A DNA stretch of 29,454 nt. Source: Halocafeteria seosinensis. Lineage: Eukaryota; Sar; Bigyra; Bicosoecida. This document shows, one piece after another, positions 1 to 8,600 of the stretch (positions within the stretch are counted from its first letter, which is position 1; each line of letters starts with the position of its first letter). The notes below the pieces were generated by a model. That model made no database searches. It was not told where the DNA came from and saw only the letters and a list, made by a program, of their open reading frames with translations. The stretch spans positions 1 through 29,454 of the forward strand of contig LVLI01000491.1 in the NCBI GenBank assembly GCA_001687465.1, written 5' to 3'. A program made the translations under genes and the position numbers.

Positions 1-1180
1 CAGTACATGCTTTCGAGAGCTCTGCCGTCACTCCTTGAATATAATCATCCTGCCCCAGCATACACAAAGAGAAAATCATGACATTAGACAACGTGAAATG
101 CCCTCATTATGGGCGTATAACACAGAATGCGTTCGGGGGTTCAAAAAGACCACTACGGCTCGATTTCCCCCCTTCACATACCGGTATTTGGGATTCTTTC
201 TCTCCAGGGCTCTGGAGCGACGTATAGAGCTCCTCGAGAGCAGATAGACGAGTCCGGACATCTGTAAGAAAGACATGAAAATGCTCAATAAACTCGCTTA
301 ACGGGCGCGGCATCGCTGCAAGGCTTCGACGCACCTTCACTGCCCAGTTGCTTCAAACGCTTAGCCCACATGGCGCATCGACTAGCTCTTTCCTATGCAA
401 AACACAACTATTTCAATGGAACTAGGCCCTCTGTATAACGCGAAGTAAGGCGAAAAATGGGCTCTGATGAAGTTGAAGTTGGGGTATTTCACAACTTTCA
501 CAACCACTTTCTGTAAATGAGTGACATTGGAATGATTGGAACCCTTTTGTGGAGTATTTACTGTGATACATGACGTATACTGGGGTATCTCAATGCACAC
601 CAGTTCTGAGTTCTGGAACAACGATGCTTGTTCGTTTTGAAACAAACTTTGGAGGATGTATGCATTTACCTTAATCACCATTAAACGATTGACACCGTCA
701 AGCGGCTCAAGCCAGGATAGAGCTCATCTAGCCCCTGTACGAGGAGCCAACCGAAACGGGAATAAGTTATTCGTACAGGCTGCTTGGTTACGTGCCGACA
801 CAGTCTCTCCCAAGTTCTGCAGACGGGGAGCCACCAATGTACGATACATCGCAAATTGGTTGTAACAGTCCTCTCCCATACACAAACGGGGCGAGCTGCG
901 AAAAGACCCGGAAGATTGTGGCGAACGAGCACCCTAGATTGTTCGCCTTAGAAATCTACCACGGAAAAATGCGAAATGCTTTATCAAGCCTACTATACAC
1001 TACCATCTTCCAACACTCTGGTACAGTAAAATCGTTTCCGTCATGTCCCTCGGTACAGTACAGCTAGCAGTTCATTGCTTAATAGGATTGGGGGGTTATT
1101 GTTGTTAGTGTCCTCTTGCACGTATAAGCCAATTCGTGTAGCTGGCTCTTCGGCTGTTTACAGTGAAACAGTGGCCTGAA
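1..1180. other. No confident gene; scattered short open stretches
   Basis: I find no gene I can defend here. On the minus strand there are short protein-like stretches with splice-like borders. One lies about 187-264: it is preceded by a tttcttacag acceptor-like sequence and followed by a gtatgtga donor-like sequence. Another is the 99-codon ORF 382-681, whose fourth codon is followed by a gtaaat donor-like sequence. They could be exons of an unrecognised minus-strand gene or chance. The stretch lies downstream of the 3' end of the first GLUG-repeat gene. Confidence 0.3.
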
Positions 1181-3880
1181 TTATTCCTGAATCTTGCAGC
1201 GACGACTTCTTACAGGAGCATTGATACTTCGCGTCCCAAGCTGTAGACCCTTCACGCGCACCGAAGATTTCGAAACTGACGTGTCACGCACTGATGAAGA
1301 ATTAGACTTGATTGGAGCGACCCTTGAAGGGTTCATTGAAGCTGCTGGAGACGTTTGCATTAACGGGGCGTCATTGGTCGACGATCGGGACGGTGTTACA
1401 CTCGACGATGGAGATTTCGATGGTGTTGCACTTGCCGACGGGGATCTTGATGCTGTTGGGCTCGGAGTCGGACTAGATTCTGTCAACGATCGCAGTAGCT
1501 GAAAGCGAAGTATTGGCAGATTATCGCTTCCATTGAGAGCCCAGGTTTCATTATCCCATTTCTGGACACCCTCATGATGATACAGCTGCCCTCGTATATC
1601 ATCCAAAGTGTCCGAATTGCCCTTCTCGGTCAAAACACACCTAGAACAATTGCTAGAAGATTGGTCGTCTCCTACGAGATTGGGATTTTCGTCTCCATTT
1701 TCGCCATTATACACCGAATATTGCACGTTGATAGCACCACTTGCGTCCTCATGTATATGCCCAATGATTCCACCACCATCGGGATGACTGATAACACCGG
1801 AAGCATACGTATTCGTTATGTAGACATCGCCTGTTGCTGTTACTTCATTCCTTCCCCCACCTGTGAGCCCCCCTGTAATCCCTCCTGCTCGTTCACCTTC
1901 AATATTTCCTTGTGAATAACAATCTCTNANATGNANTTCACCACCACCCCGTGGCGTATCATCCGCCACTATACCACCACTCCGGCTCCCACGAATATCT
2001 CCTGTCGAATATGATTGTGTGATATACACATGTCCATGATTCCAACCTGCATCGTCTCCACAGATACCACCTGCCTGAGCTCCCTGAATAGTCCCCGTGG
2101 AATAACATCGGGTGATATTCACAGCTCCATCGTTTGTTCCTACATTTTCTCCTGTAATACCACCAGCTCGAAAACCCTGTATTATCCCGGTTGAATAGGA
2201 ATCTGATATCTTAATGTGGCCTCCGTTGCGACCAGCCAGACGGCCACATATACCACCACCTTTATTAATAGTGATCTCTCCTGTTGAGCTACATGAATCC
2301 ACGATAAAATACTTTTGCTTTTCCCGAAGGATAAATCCACCACCAAATGCAGTTTCCCCATTCTTGACATGAACATTCCGAATAAACGGAGCTTCATCCA
2401 ATGATTCGATGTCATTACCATCATTCTCAACCCGGAATAATCCGAAGAAGTCTCGAGTGTCCTTCAAGTCAATGATATTTCCTTCGCGACCACCACCATC
2501 AAATGTTTCATTCCCCTTAAGCGTAATGTGGGTGTCGCGATCATAATTGCTGTCACTGGCTTTCCAGTTGAGAACACTGCAGTTCATTCGGAAGAGATTG
2601 TCATCCGGAAAATACTGAAGGCAAGTTTCATGGCCATTTATGATATTGTCTCGCATATCGCAGGGGTCTTGCGCGACTGATCCACCAATGAATATCAACG
2701 CAACTGTCAAATTAATGAGATACGGACGGGCTGACTCAGAATTCAATACGGTCTTACGTGGTCGCCCCTTCACAGAATCAGAGTGGCAGAGTATTCCGGA
2801 ACCACCACTCTCGTCTTTTCCTTTCGCATATGCGGAGAAACCTGGTGACGTCTTGTGATATCTATCCACAGGACAAGACTCCGTCTCTGTCTGGTAGCCA
2901 TCCACTAATATTATCATGGAAATGAGGAGGTGGGCTACAACTAAAGTTACTACTGGGGGACATGGATATGATGGAGGCATTTCGACTTCAATACTGACTC
3001 TCTCTGTCGAGTCAGTGTCATAATCAATGCTCTCATATAGACACTTTCCAAAGTTTTCGTTGCTCCCAACGTCGATACGGGCACCAGAAAGCAAACACAT
3101 CGTTTCATGAAATTGAAATAAGTGGGAGAATGCACAGGATGTTGGCCCAAAACTGCAGGCAGCAGCGTCGTTGGCTTTCCAGGTTGTTGCAATGGACGCG
3201 AAGGTTCGCGTGACTTTTTCGGGGTCAACAAGATCTCTAACAATCCGTTGGAAAAGGACGAAAGGAAACGAAACCCGGTCCACGGTGAGCATCGAGCGAG
3301 AGCTTCCTGCACCAACGGATAGAGCATTTTCAGTACACGGCCATTTATGCAGGGGACGCAGTACAGAGCAAACTTCAGCGTCTGCAGCGTCTGCCGCGGA
3401 ATCAATGGAAATATCCGAAACAGTTCTGTCATTATAGTGACCAATGGGAAACAGAAGCATCCTCGAGACCGCTCGACTACCTAGAAAGACGTTTACACAC
3501 ATTATCTGTAGTTTCCGGTACGATATCTTGAAAACAGCTACTACAGTAGTATGAGAAGCAGTAGCTCGCACAATCAATTGTCGGGTGAAGCCGGTCTTCG
3601 GTGATTTGGGTTTGAGACCCCAAATGACGGTCTGTTGCCGCTCTCGGTAGTCGGATGGCCAGGACCATCTAATCCGCAATTGCACCAGAGAGTCTGCTCC
3701 CGTAGTTTCCGCTAATCCTGGCTCATGAATGGTAGAGAATTCTACCGTCTTCAACATACTCTCAGTACTGGACGGAATGGATCGAGCAGCACCAGTCAAT
3801 GGCGAAAGCGCCACAGCACCCCTGGTACCAAGCAGCACAAGTAAATAACATAAGTGAAGTGATTTTTTCTCCTTGAACAT
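1181..3880 (-). CDS. GLUG-repeat surface protein, copy 1
   Basis: Unrecognised family with a recognisable repeat. An uninterrupted 899-residue ORF starts at ATG 3880 and stops with TAA. Residues 1-25 are basic then hydrophobic, like a signal peptide or anchor. Two further hydrophobic segments lie near residues 313-330 (LVVAHLLISMIILVDGY) and 385-402 (YLINLTVALIFIGGSVA). From about 505 to 730 there are six or seven units of about 31 residues, with consensus GGI-G--AG---G-V-IT--YSTG-I-G, matching the GLUG motif type that forms right-handed beta-helices. NET/NGS/NCS sequons are present. A stalk rich in Ser, Thr and Pro follows (about 793-830), then a basic C-terminus. I infer a membrane-anchored or secreted adhesin-like protein. 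Four N bases fall in one repeat, so two residues are unknown. It is a paralogue of the gene at 8520-10991. Confidence 0.82.
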   Translation of the reverse strand: MFKEKKSLHLCYLLVLLGTRGAVALSPLTGAARSIPSSTESMLKTVEFSTIHEPGLAETTGADSLVQLRIRWSWPSDYRERQQTVIWGLKPKSPKTGFTRQLIVRATASHTTVVAVFKISYRKLQIMCVNVFLGSRAVSRMLLFPIGHYNDRTVSDISIDSAADAADAEVCSVLRPLHKWPCTENALSVGAGSSRSMLTVDRVSFPFVLFQRIVRDLVDPEKVTRTFASIATTWKANDAAACSFGPTSCAFSHLFQFHETMCLLSGARIDVGSNENFGKCLYESIDYDTDSTERVSIEVEMPPSYPCPPVVTLVVAHLLISMIILVDGYQTETESCPVDRYHKTSPGFSAYAKGKDESGGSGILCHSDSVKGRPRKTVLNSESARPYLINLTVALIFIGGSVAQDPCDMRDNIINGHETCLQYFPDDNLFRMNCSVLNWKASDSNYDRDTHITLKGNETFDGGGREGNIIDLKDTRDFFGLFRVENDGNDIESLDEAPFIRNVHVKNGETAFGGGFILREKQKYFIVDSCSSTGEITINKGGGICGRLAGRNGGHIKISDSYSTGIIQGFRAGGITGENVGTNDGAVNITRCYSTGTIQGAQAGGICGDDAGWNHGHVYITQSYSTGDIRGSRSGGIVADDTPRGGGEXHXRDCYSQGNIEGERAGGITGGLTGGGRNEVTATGDVYITNTYASGVISHPDGGGIIGHIHEDASGAINVQYSVYNGENGDENPNLVGDDQSSSNCSRCVLTEKGNSDTLDDIRGQLYHHEGVQKWDNETWALNGSDNLPILRFQLLRSLTESSPTPSPTASRSPSASATPSKSPSSSVTPSRSSTNDAPLMQTSPAASMNPSRVAPIKSNSSSVRDTSVSKSSVRVKGLQLGTRSINAPVRSRRCKIQE
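1928..1936. other. Ambiguous bases (N at 1928, 1930, 1934, 1936)
   Basis: Four unresolved bases fall inside a GLUG repeat unit of copy 1. The frame is kept across them. They probably mark disagreement between reads from the very similar repeat units or paralogues. A fifth N lies at 27858, outside any gene called here. Confidence 0.95.
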
Positions 3881-4110
3881 TTTGATTCCCTGACAGACTG
3901 GGCTTCAAAACTATGCTAATCGTCACAAGGAAATATATCCTGATCAGCGATCCAAGAAATGCATGTACCCCTGTGCGGGCACCCCTGAGTACATGTACCA
4001 CGCAGAACCTGCAAAGTCAGATACGTAGAAAAATGAGCAATGTGCGGCCGATGCACCTAGGGGACTTATGAACCAATCCTTTGTTCACTCCACTTGTACT
4101 CAGTACATCG
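3881..4110 (-). promoter_or_regulatory. Upstream region shared with GLUG gene 2
   Basis: The first ~230 bases before the start codon align by eye with those before the second GLUG gene (10992-11195). Shared blocks include ctgacaga.t followed by cttcaaaa, atcctga.cagcgat, and ttgt.cactccacttg. A ctatatagta sequence lies further out, near 4172. The shared upstream sequence shows that promoter and 5' leader were duplicated together with the gene. Whether it drives both genes is inference. Confidence 0.5.
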
Positions 4111-4246
4111 ATGTATAGCGCGTGCGTTTGGTAATGATGTCCCGGTCACTGTCGAGCAAGCTCAAACAACCTATATAGTACACTGTACAACCAGAGCATG
4201 ACACGGGGATCCTCAAGGCAAAAGCTGAGAAAGAACTGGAACTTCA

Positions 4247-4549
4247 TTAGAGCTGTTTGTGTGAATTCTGATACCATGGTATCATTCCGCTTTGCCTCAC
4301 GAGAAGTTGAACTCCTGCAGGGCCTGGAAGTTGTTCGTTGAGAAGCCTCTCGCCGAGGCTCTCGGTCGTCATGTGAGTCACCGATCTTGCCAGCAGTGGA
4401 AGGAGGTGTCTCAGGACGGAAGGAGACATGCGTGCAATCTCGCGGGTGGCATTGGTTTGCTCCAATGCTTGGTTGGTGGGGGGTGGTACGTTTGGCTTAG
4501 CATTGCAGGAAGGAAGTACAACAAGCTGAGTCGCGGAGAATGGGAGCAA
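4247..4549 (-). CDS. Hypothetical ORF, doubtful
   Basis: An open stretch of up to 100 codons beginning at TTG; the first ATG in frame is near residue 41 (RMSPSVLRHLLPLLARS follows). Composition is protein-like, with few rare residues and a hydrophobic-charged alternation around HLLPLLARSVTH. It ends TAA at 4247. A cag acceptor-like sequence precedes the TTG, so it could be a terminal exon. The opposite strand also carries a 130-codon ORF (4292-4684), so the strand is not certain. No family recognised. Confidence 0.25.
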   Translation of the reverse strand: MLPFSATQLVVLPSCNAKPNVPPPTNQALEQTNATREIARMSPSVLRHLLPLLARSVTHMTTESLGERLLNEQLPGPAGVQLLVRQSGMIPWYQNSHKQL

Positions 4550-5095
4550 TCTGACGAACTCGGCAGAGGAGTGGGAAACATATCATGGTTGTTGGTTATA
4601 TACAATCTCTACAGCCATATGGGCGGTCGCGCTGCGTGTGACTTTTGGTCTATGCCCATTTTCAAGTTCTACTTGTACAGCTGAGACATGCATGATGAGC
4701 CTGCGGTTGTACAGGCACAGTATGTAGGATGAACAGCTTATAAAACACGCAAGTAGTCGTAGGGTTCCCCAGTGAATGCAACTCAGACAGCATGCATTGC
4801 TGCGGTTGCGAGCTTTATAAGAAATGGTTCCTCTAGAGACCGAAATCGTAGCTCCCGAATTCATACTTTCTGTGAGACGGATAGGAATTAACGTATTGTT
4901 TACGCCTCTGTGAACAAGAATACGTACACGACTAATTAGATCGCGCTTCATTCTGGGTTCCTCCCGTAACATGCATTGCTGCAGTACCGCCGACGATCAG
5001 AATTGAGATGCCCGCGAGCAAGCCAGACTCCCGAAGCAAAACCAGAGTGTTGCAGGTGCGCATCAACTGGCGTCAGTTGATGCCTATAGCTACTC
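4550..5095. other. Unassigned intergenic sequence
   Basis: Open stretches on both strands (for example 4583-4972 minus) are compositionally mixed and match nothing I know. The stretch carries no evident repeat until the degenerate element begins near 5100. Confidence 0.4.
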
Positions 5096-5098
5096 AAT

Positions 5099-5304
5099 CT
5101 ATCTTAAGACTGACGAAGCGACTCTATATGACCCGTCGCATGCATTGATCCCTTTCCTCTAACTAGATAGAATGAATGGAGATGACCAGGGCCAGAGCGC
5201 AGCAAGCATAGCAGAAATTTTAGTGCTTGAATTGAGTGAACTCAATCGTTTCAGTCGCCACCCATTTACCTATGTCAAGACTGACGAAGCAATTCTATAT
5301 TTCC
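5099..5304 (+). repeat. Pair of ~35 bp direct repeats (5099-5133, 5270-5304)
   Basis: The block aagactgacgaag, flanked by ctat..t and ctatat, occurs at 5099-5133 and again at 5270-5304, with a few mismatches. The ORF starting MNGDDQGQSA begins between them. The repeats could be a local duplication made when the element around them was rearranged. Confidence 0.7.
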
Positions 5305-6330
5305 CAAGTACTCGGATGGACTGGAGGGGCTTGTACTTGCCTCGACAGCCTATGCGCCAAAATGCGTAGTGGAATCCTTCCATGTTGAGCTAGCTAGAGC
5401 CATGAGCACGATAAAGCTGAAGAAGCCAACACGTATTCAATCTAGTAAACAATATCGTTGATCTAGGTTTAAAGCCAGTCTTAAGGAAGCCCATACCATG
5501 CTAGGTTTCCACTTCGCCGGCCTTCGACGACGGAGTAGACTCTTAGTAGTGGACCGACTTGCTGCTGGGTTCCGTTCTTTCAAATTCCCTACGTACGTTG
5601 TCATCGACAATTCGTCATCGTTGAGTCATACATCGTTGCCCTGCACTCGAGACATGAATAACGCTTCGCTCGCTTCAAGGATCCCCTTTCCTACTGTGTG
5701 CCGGAGATGATAAAGGCGCTATCATGAGTACTTTAAGAAATAAAGCATACTAAGACTTCACTTTGCCCAATGTCGACGAGGAAGCAGAGTCGCCACCCGC
5801 AAAAACGGCGTTCTCTTGCGAATACAAGTAGTCGACGTACTGTCGGGAAATAGGAAGAAGAGCACGGTACCCACATGACATCGTATGAAATTCCATTCCA
5901 TTCATTGCTTTGCTGTCTTTGTGCTGGCAATGCTCTGCATGGTTGTGTAGGCGATTCCACCCCTAATGGGCTGCTGCCCTTCATTCATTCATTTCCCTTC
6001 TTGTCACGACAGTTCAGGACGCCATATATGTGGAGTTGTCAAATGCACACTTCCCGGTCTCGTAGTAAATACTGTCCGAATGAGGTATCGAGAGCCATCC
6101 ATCCGTGCCATATCCAGACTTTATTGTATTAAGTTCCTACGTGTCCTCATGGAACTGAGGAACCTCAGGGAGCTGGAGCCGGCCGTCTTCAGAGCCAAAT
6201 ACTGCAAGTATGGATTGACGAGACCGTAGAATCAATCGAGGTTGCTCACAGATGCATGGAGAACTGTCCATGCAGGAGTAGTCGCTTCTTCCCGTGCTAT
6301 CCTTGTGGACAACACTTCGATGTAACAGCA
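5130..6330 (+). repeat. Dispersed element, copy A
   Basis: Long degenerate block whose parts recur elsewhere in the window. 5130-5250 and 5490-5680 match the reverse complement of 13715-13290 closely. 5385-5500, 5757-5840 and 5905-6330 match 7585-7700, 7708-7790 and 7965-8400. An ATG at 5172 opens a 65-codon ORF beginning MNGDDQGQSA; the inverted copy starts MNGNDQGQSA, with a substitution pattern that looks protein-constrained. No full-length ORF survives. I infer a decayed protein-coding mobile element or duplicated gene; terminal repeats and target-site duplications were not found. Confidence 0.6.
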
Positions 6331-6334
6331 TGCT

Positions 6335-7580
6335 GTGGCATCATGGTGCTTTTTAGCCTGCATAGAGTAAGTAAGCTGCGTGTGTGAAGCTCAAGTAATG
6401 GACTGGACACTGATGCAACATGAAACTTACAGTAGTTACTTGATGGAAGCCATGCGCACTGGCACTCCTCGACTCACTTCTGGCAAACAAGGCAAACCAA
6501 CCAAGGAGGACAAGGCTTACTTCATCCGACTATCCAGTGTACGCCTTCAGTTCCTTCACCAGAGCTGAGCTGCGGGCCGCGGCACGCGGTTGATCCATCC
6601 CTGGAAACGGCAGAGCATTCATCATAGGAATGGGGGTGTCGAATCCTTCCAACGTCTTATCTCTCTTAAACTCAACACCACACTGAGTGGTCATGGCACT
6701 CAGTTGTATAGGATAGTGTAACACAGCAGACGCAGCTATTTCCCTATTTTCCTGTATGACAACCTAGCAGGGCAACCCTGACTGACAAACCATCATAGCC
6801 GAGGAGGGAATACGAGTAATCAGCTTGCGGTTGATAATGTAACTTACTTCTCGAGGAATCCTTCGAACAAGAAAGCAACGAGTCACACACAGTGGGTGAG
6901 TCGCCGGAGATGCGGATCAGCCTGGATACTGTCACATACGACCCAAATCCTCGACCCAGACGGCCGATTGGTTCTACAGTGACAATTCACCCTGAATGCG
7001 TTTCCTTTCACCAGAAAAGGGGGCTTGGCACATCATAAGGTATGATGACGGTCCATATCAGTGTACCGGGAACAGTTGCCCTCTAGTATACGAGTCAAAG
7101 GCTGAAGAGTAGCAACTGAGCTTGGACCCAAGGCAAAACGTCTCCAGCGAGGTTGCGGTCGTGGTAGACTCAGCCTATACCATCTTAGAAGCAGCAATAT
7201 TGGCGGGTATCAGTCCGAGAAGTACCCTGTTCAAACCCTTTGACGAGTCTACCGTTTTAGAAGAAACTGTCAAGTGCACAGTTGCGGATCCTAAACGTAT
7301 ATGGCTCCTATTTCAGGCACTCCCGACTGGCTGGACAACTGCTGCTGCAGCTTCGGGTCGACCTCGCTTCCAGTGAGTCCTGCATCTAACTTCTCCTAGA
7401 TACATAGGTGCTTGGTGACGAGCTGCGCACACAGCTAGAGCTAAACGCGTTGGTTACGCCTCCAGTATCACGAGCACATGCACGATCAAGTTAGACCGCG
7501 CGTTGTCTTCATACTGAGCCTACCTCAAATTGATTCATTTCCTCCATCGAGACAGAATTGAGATACACAAGCGTGAAATG
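6335..7580. other. Unassigned sequence between element copies
   Basis: No confident gene. A plus-strand open stretch at 7122-7376 (84 codons, begins at TTG, no early ATG) reads like protein around VAVVVDSAYTILEAAILAG and ends TGA. It could be a relic exon. A second short ORF at 6380-6568 is less convincing. Nothing here is recognised. Confidence 0.3.
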
Positions 7581-7584
7581 AGTA

Positions 7585-8400
7585 GTGAAATCGTCTCATG
7601 TTGAGCTAGCAAGTCATGCGCACTTGCTCAGCCTGGTAGAGATAGTATCATCGACCTAGGCTGGAAGCCAGCCTTGATGAAGTCCATCTTGCTGTGTAGG
7701 GCTCCACTTTGCCCAATGTCGACGAGGAAGTACAGTCGTCGAGACACGGCGTTCCCCTTGAAAACAAAGCGCGTTAGGCAATCGACTCTACTGCCGCAGA
7801 ATTAAAAGAAGAGAGCAACTTGTCGCTGGGTCCCGTTCTCTCAGCCCTGTAGCCTGTAGGTATGTGGTCTTCGTCGACAATTGATCATCGTTGAATCGTA
7901 CATCGTTGCTTTGCACTTCCTCCCTCAGAGAGGCTACATAGTATCGTAGTACCGTATACAATTCTATTCAGCGCTCTACTGTCTCTCTTGTCTGGCATTA
8001 TCCATCGCGATGGGTACACAATGGTAGTGTAGGCGCTCCTCTGTCCATATGAACATCCTTTAACCGAGCTAGCAGATTTCCCGGGTACCACATAGTAGGT
8101 ACGACAATCGGCTGCTGTCTTTCACCCAATTCCTTGCCAAATATAGCAACTAAATACCACTGTGTACTTCTCAGGCTACGTCTTCCGACTGTCCGAATGA
8201 GGTACGGAACGCCATCCATCCATGTCATATCCAGTCTGCATACTGTAAGTCCCTACACACTCCCATGGAGTCGTCAGAGCAGCAGGAGATAAGATGGGCT
8301 GGGAAGACCATAGCATGGAGGTCGATCCCAAGGTACGTTGACAAGTGTGCAAGCAAGAGTAGTTGCTTCTTTCTGTGTTACGCTTGCGGACAGCCCCCCT
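7585..8400 (+). repeat. Dispersed element, copy B
   Basis: Second degenerate copy, in the same orientation as copy A. Shared landmarks include atgttgagctagc near 7600, a ctttgcccaatgtcgacgag block near 7710, a gacaatt.atcatcgttga block near 7880 and actgtccgaatgaggta near 8190. The order of blocks is not fully collinear with copy A, so one or both have been rearranged. It lies immediately downstream of the 3' end of GLUG gene 2. Confidence 0.6.
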
Positions 8401-8439
8401 GATCACATAGGGTAGTATGGAATCGGATACCCGGTATCA

Positions 8440-8600
8440 GGTATGGCCCATTGTTGCTTTGAAAGGCATATTCCTCACTTAACTCCGTTAAGTTCATGGT
8501 TGCCGGGATGAACTGCCGTTTAAACTTTACATCCTCTGGGGTCCATGCAATCACCGGAACCTTGTTTCGGAATTCTCCCAGGTCGCTGCGCCGGAAGTGT
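8440..8600 (-). repeat. LGEFRNK fragment, copy 1
   Basis: On the minus strand this stretch reads LGEFRNKVPVIAWT, then VKFKR, and continues open through EEYAF and NNGPYLIPG. A plus-strand stretch at 13885-13975 reads LGEFRNKVPVIAWT and IKFKR with third-base differences. Both are therefore remnants of one protein-coding sequence. Here the fragment overlaps, in another frame, the last ~24 codons of GLUG gene 2. Family not recognised. Confidence 0.65.

Noticed and set aside
1194-1502. Plus-strand 102-codon acidic ORF at the 3' end of GLUG gene 1
   Set aside because: It is the antisense of the low-complexity Ser/Thr/Pro stalk.
1700-2360. CRISPR-like or DNA-level tandem array in the GLUG region
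   Set aside because: The periodicity (~93 bp) is from diverged coding repeats; units vary in sequence and length and keep the frame.
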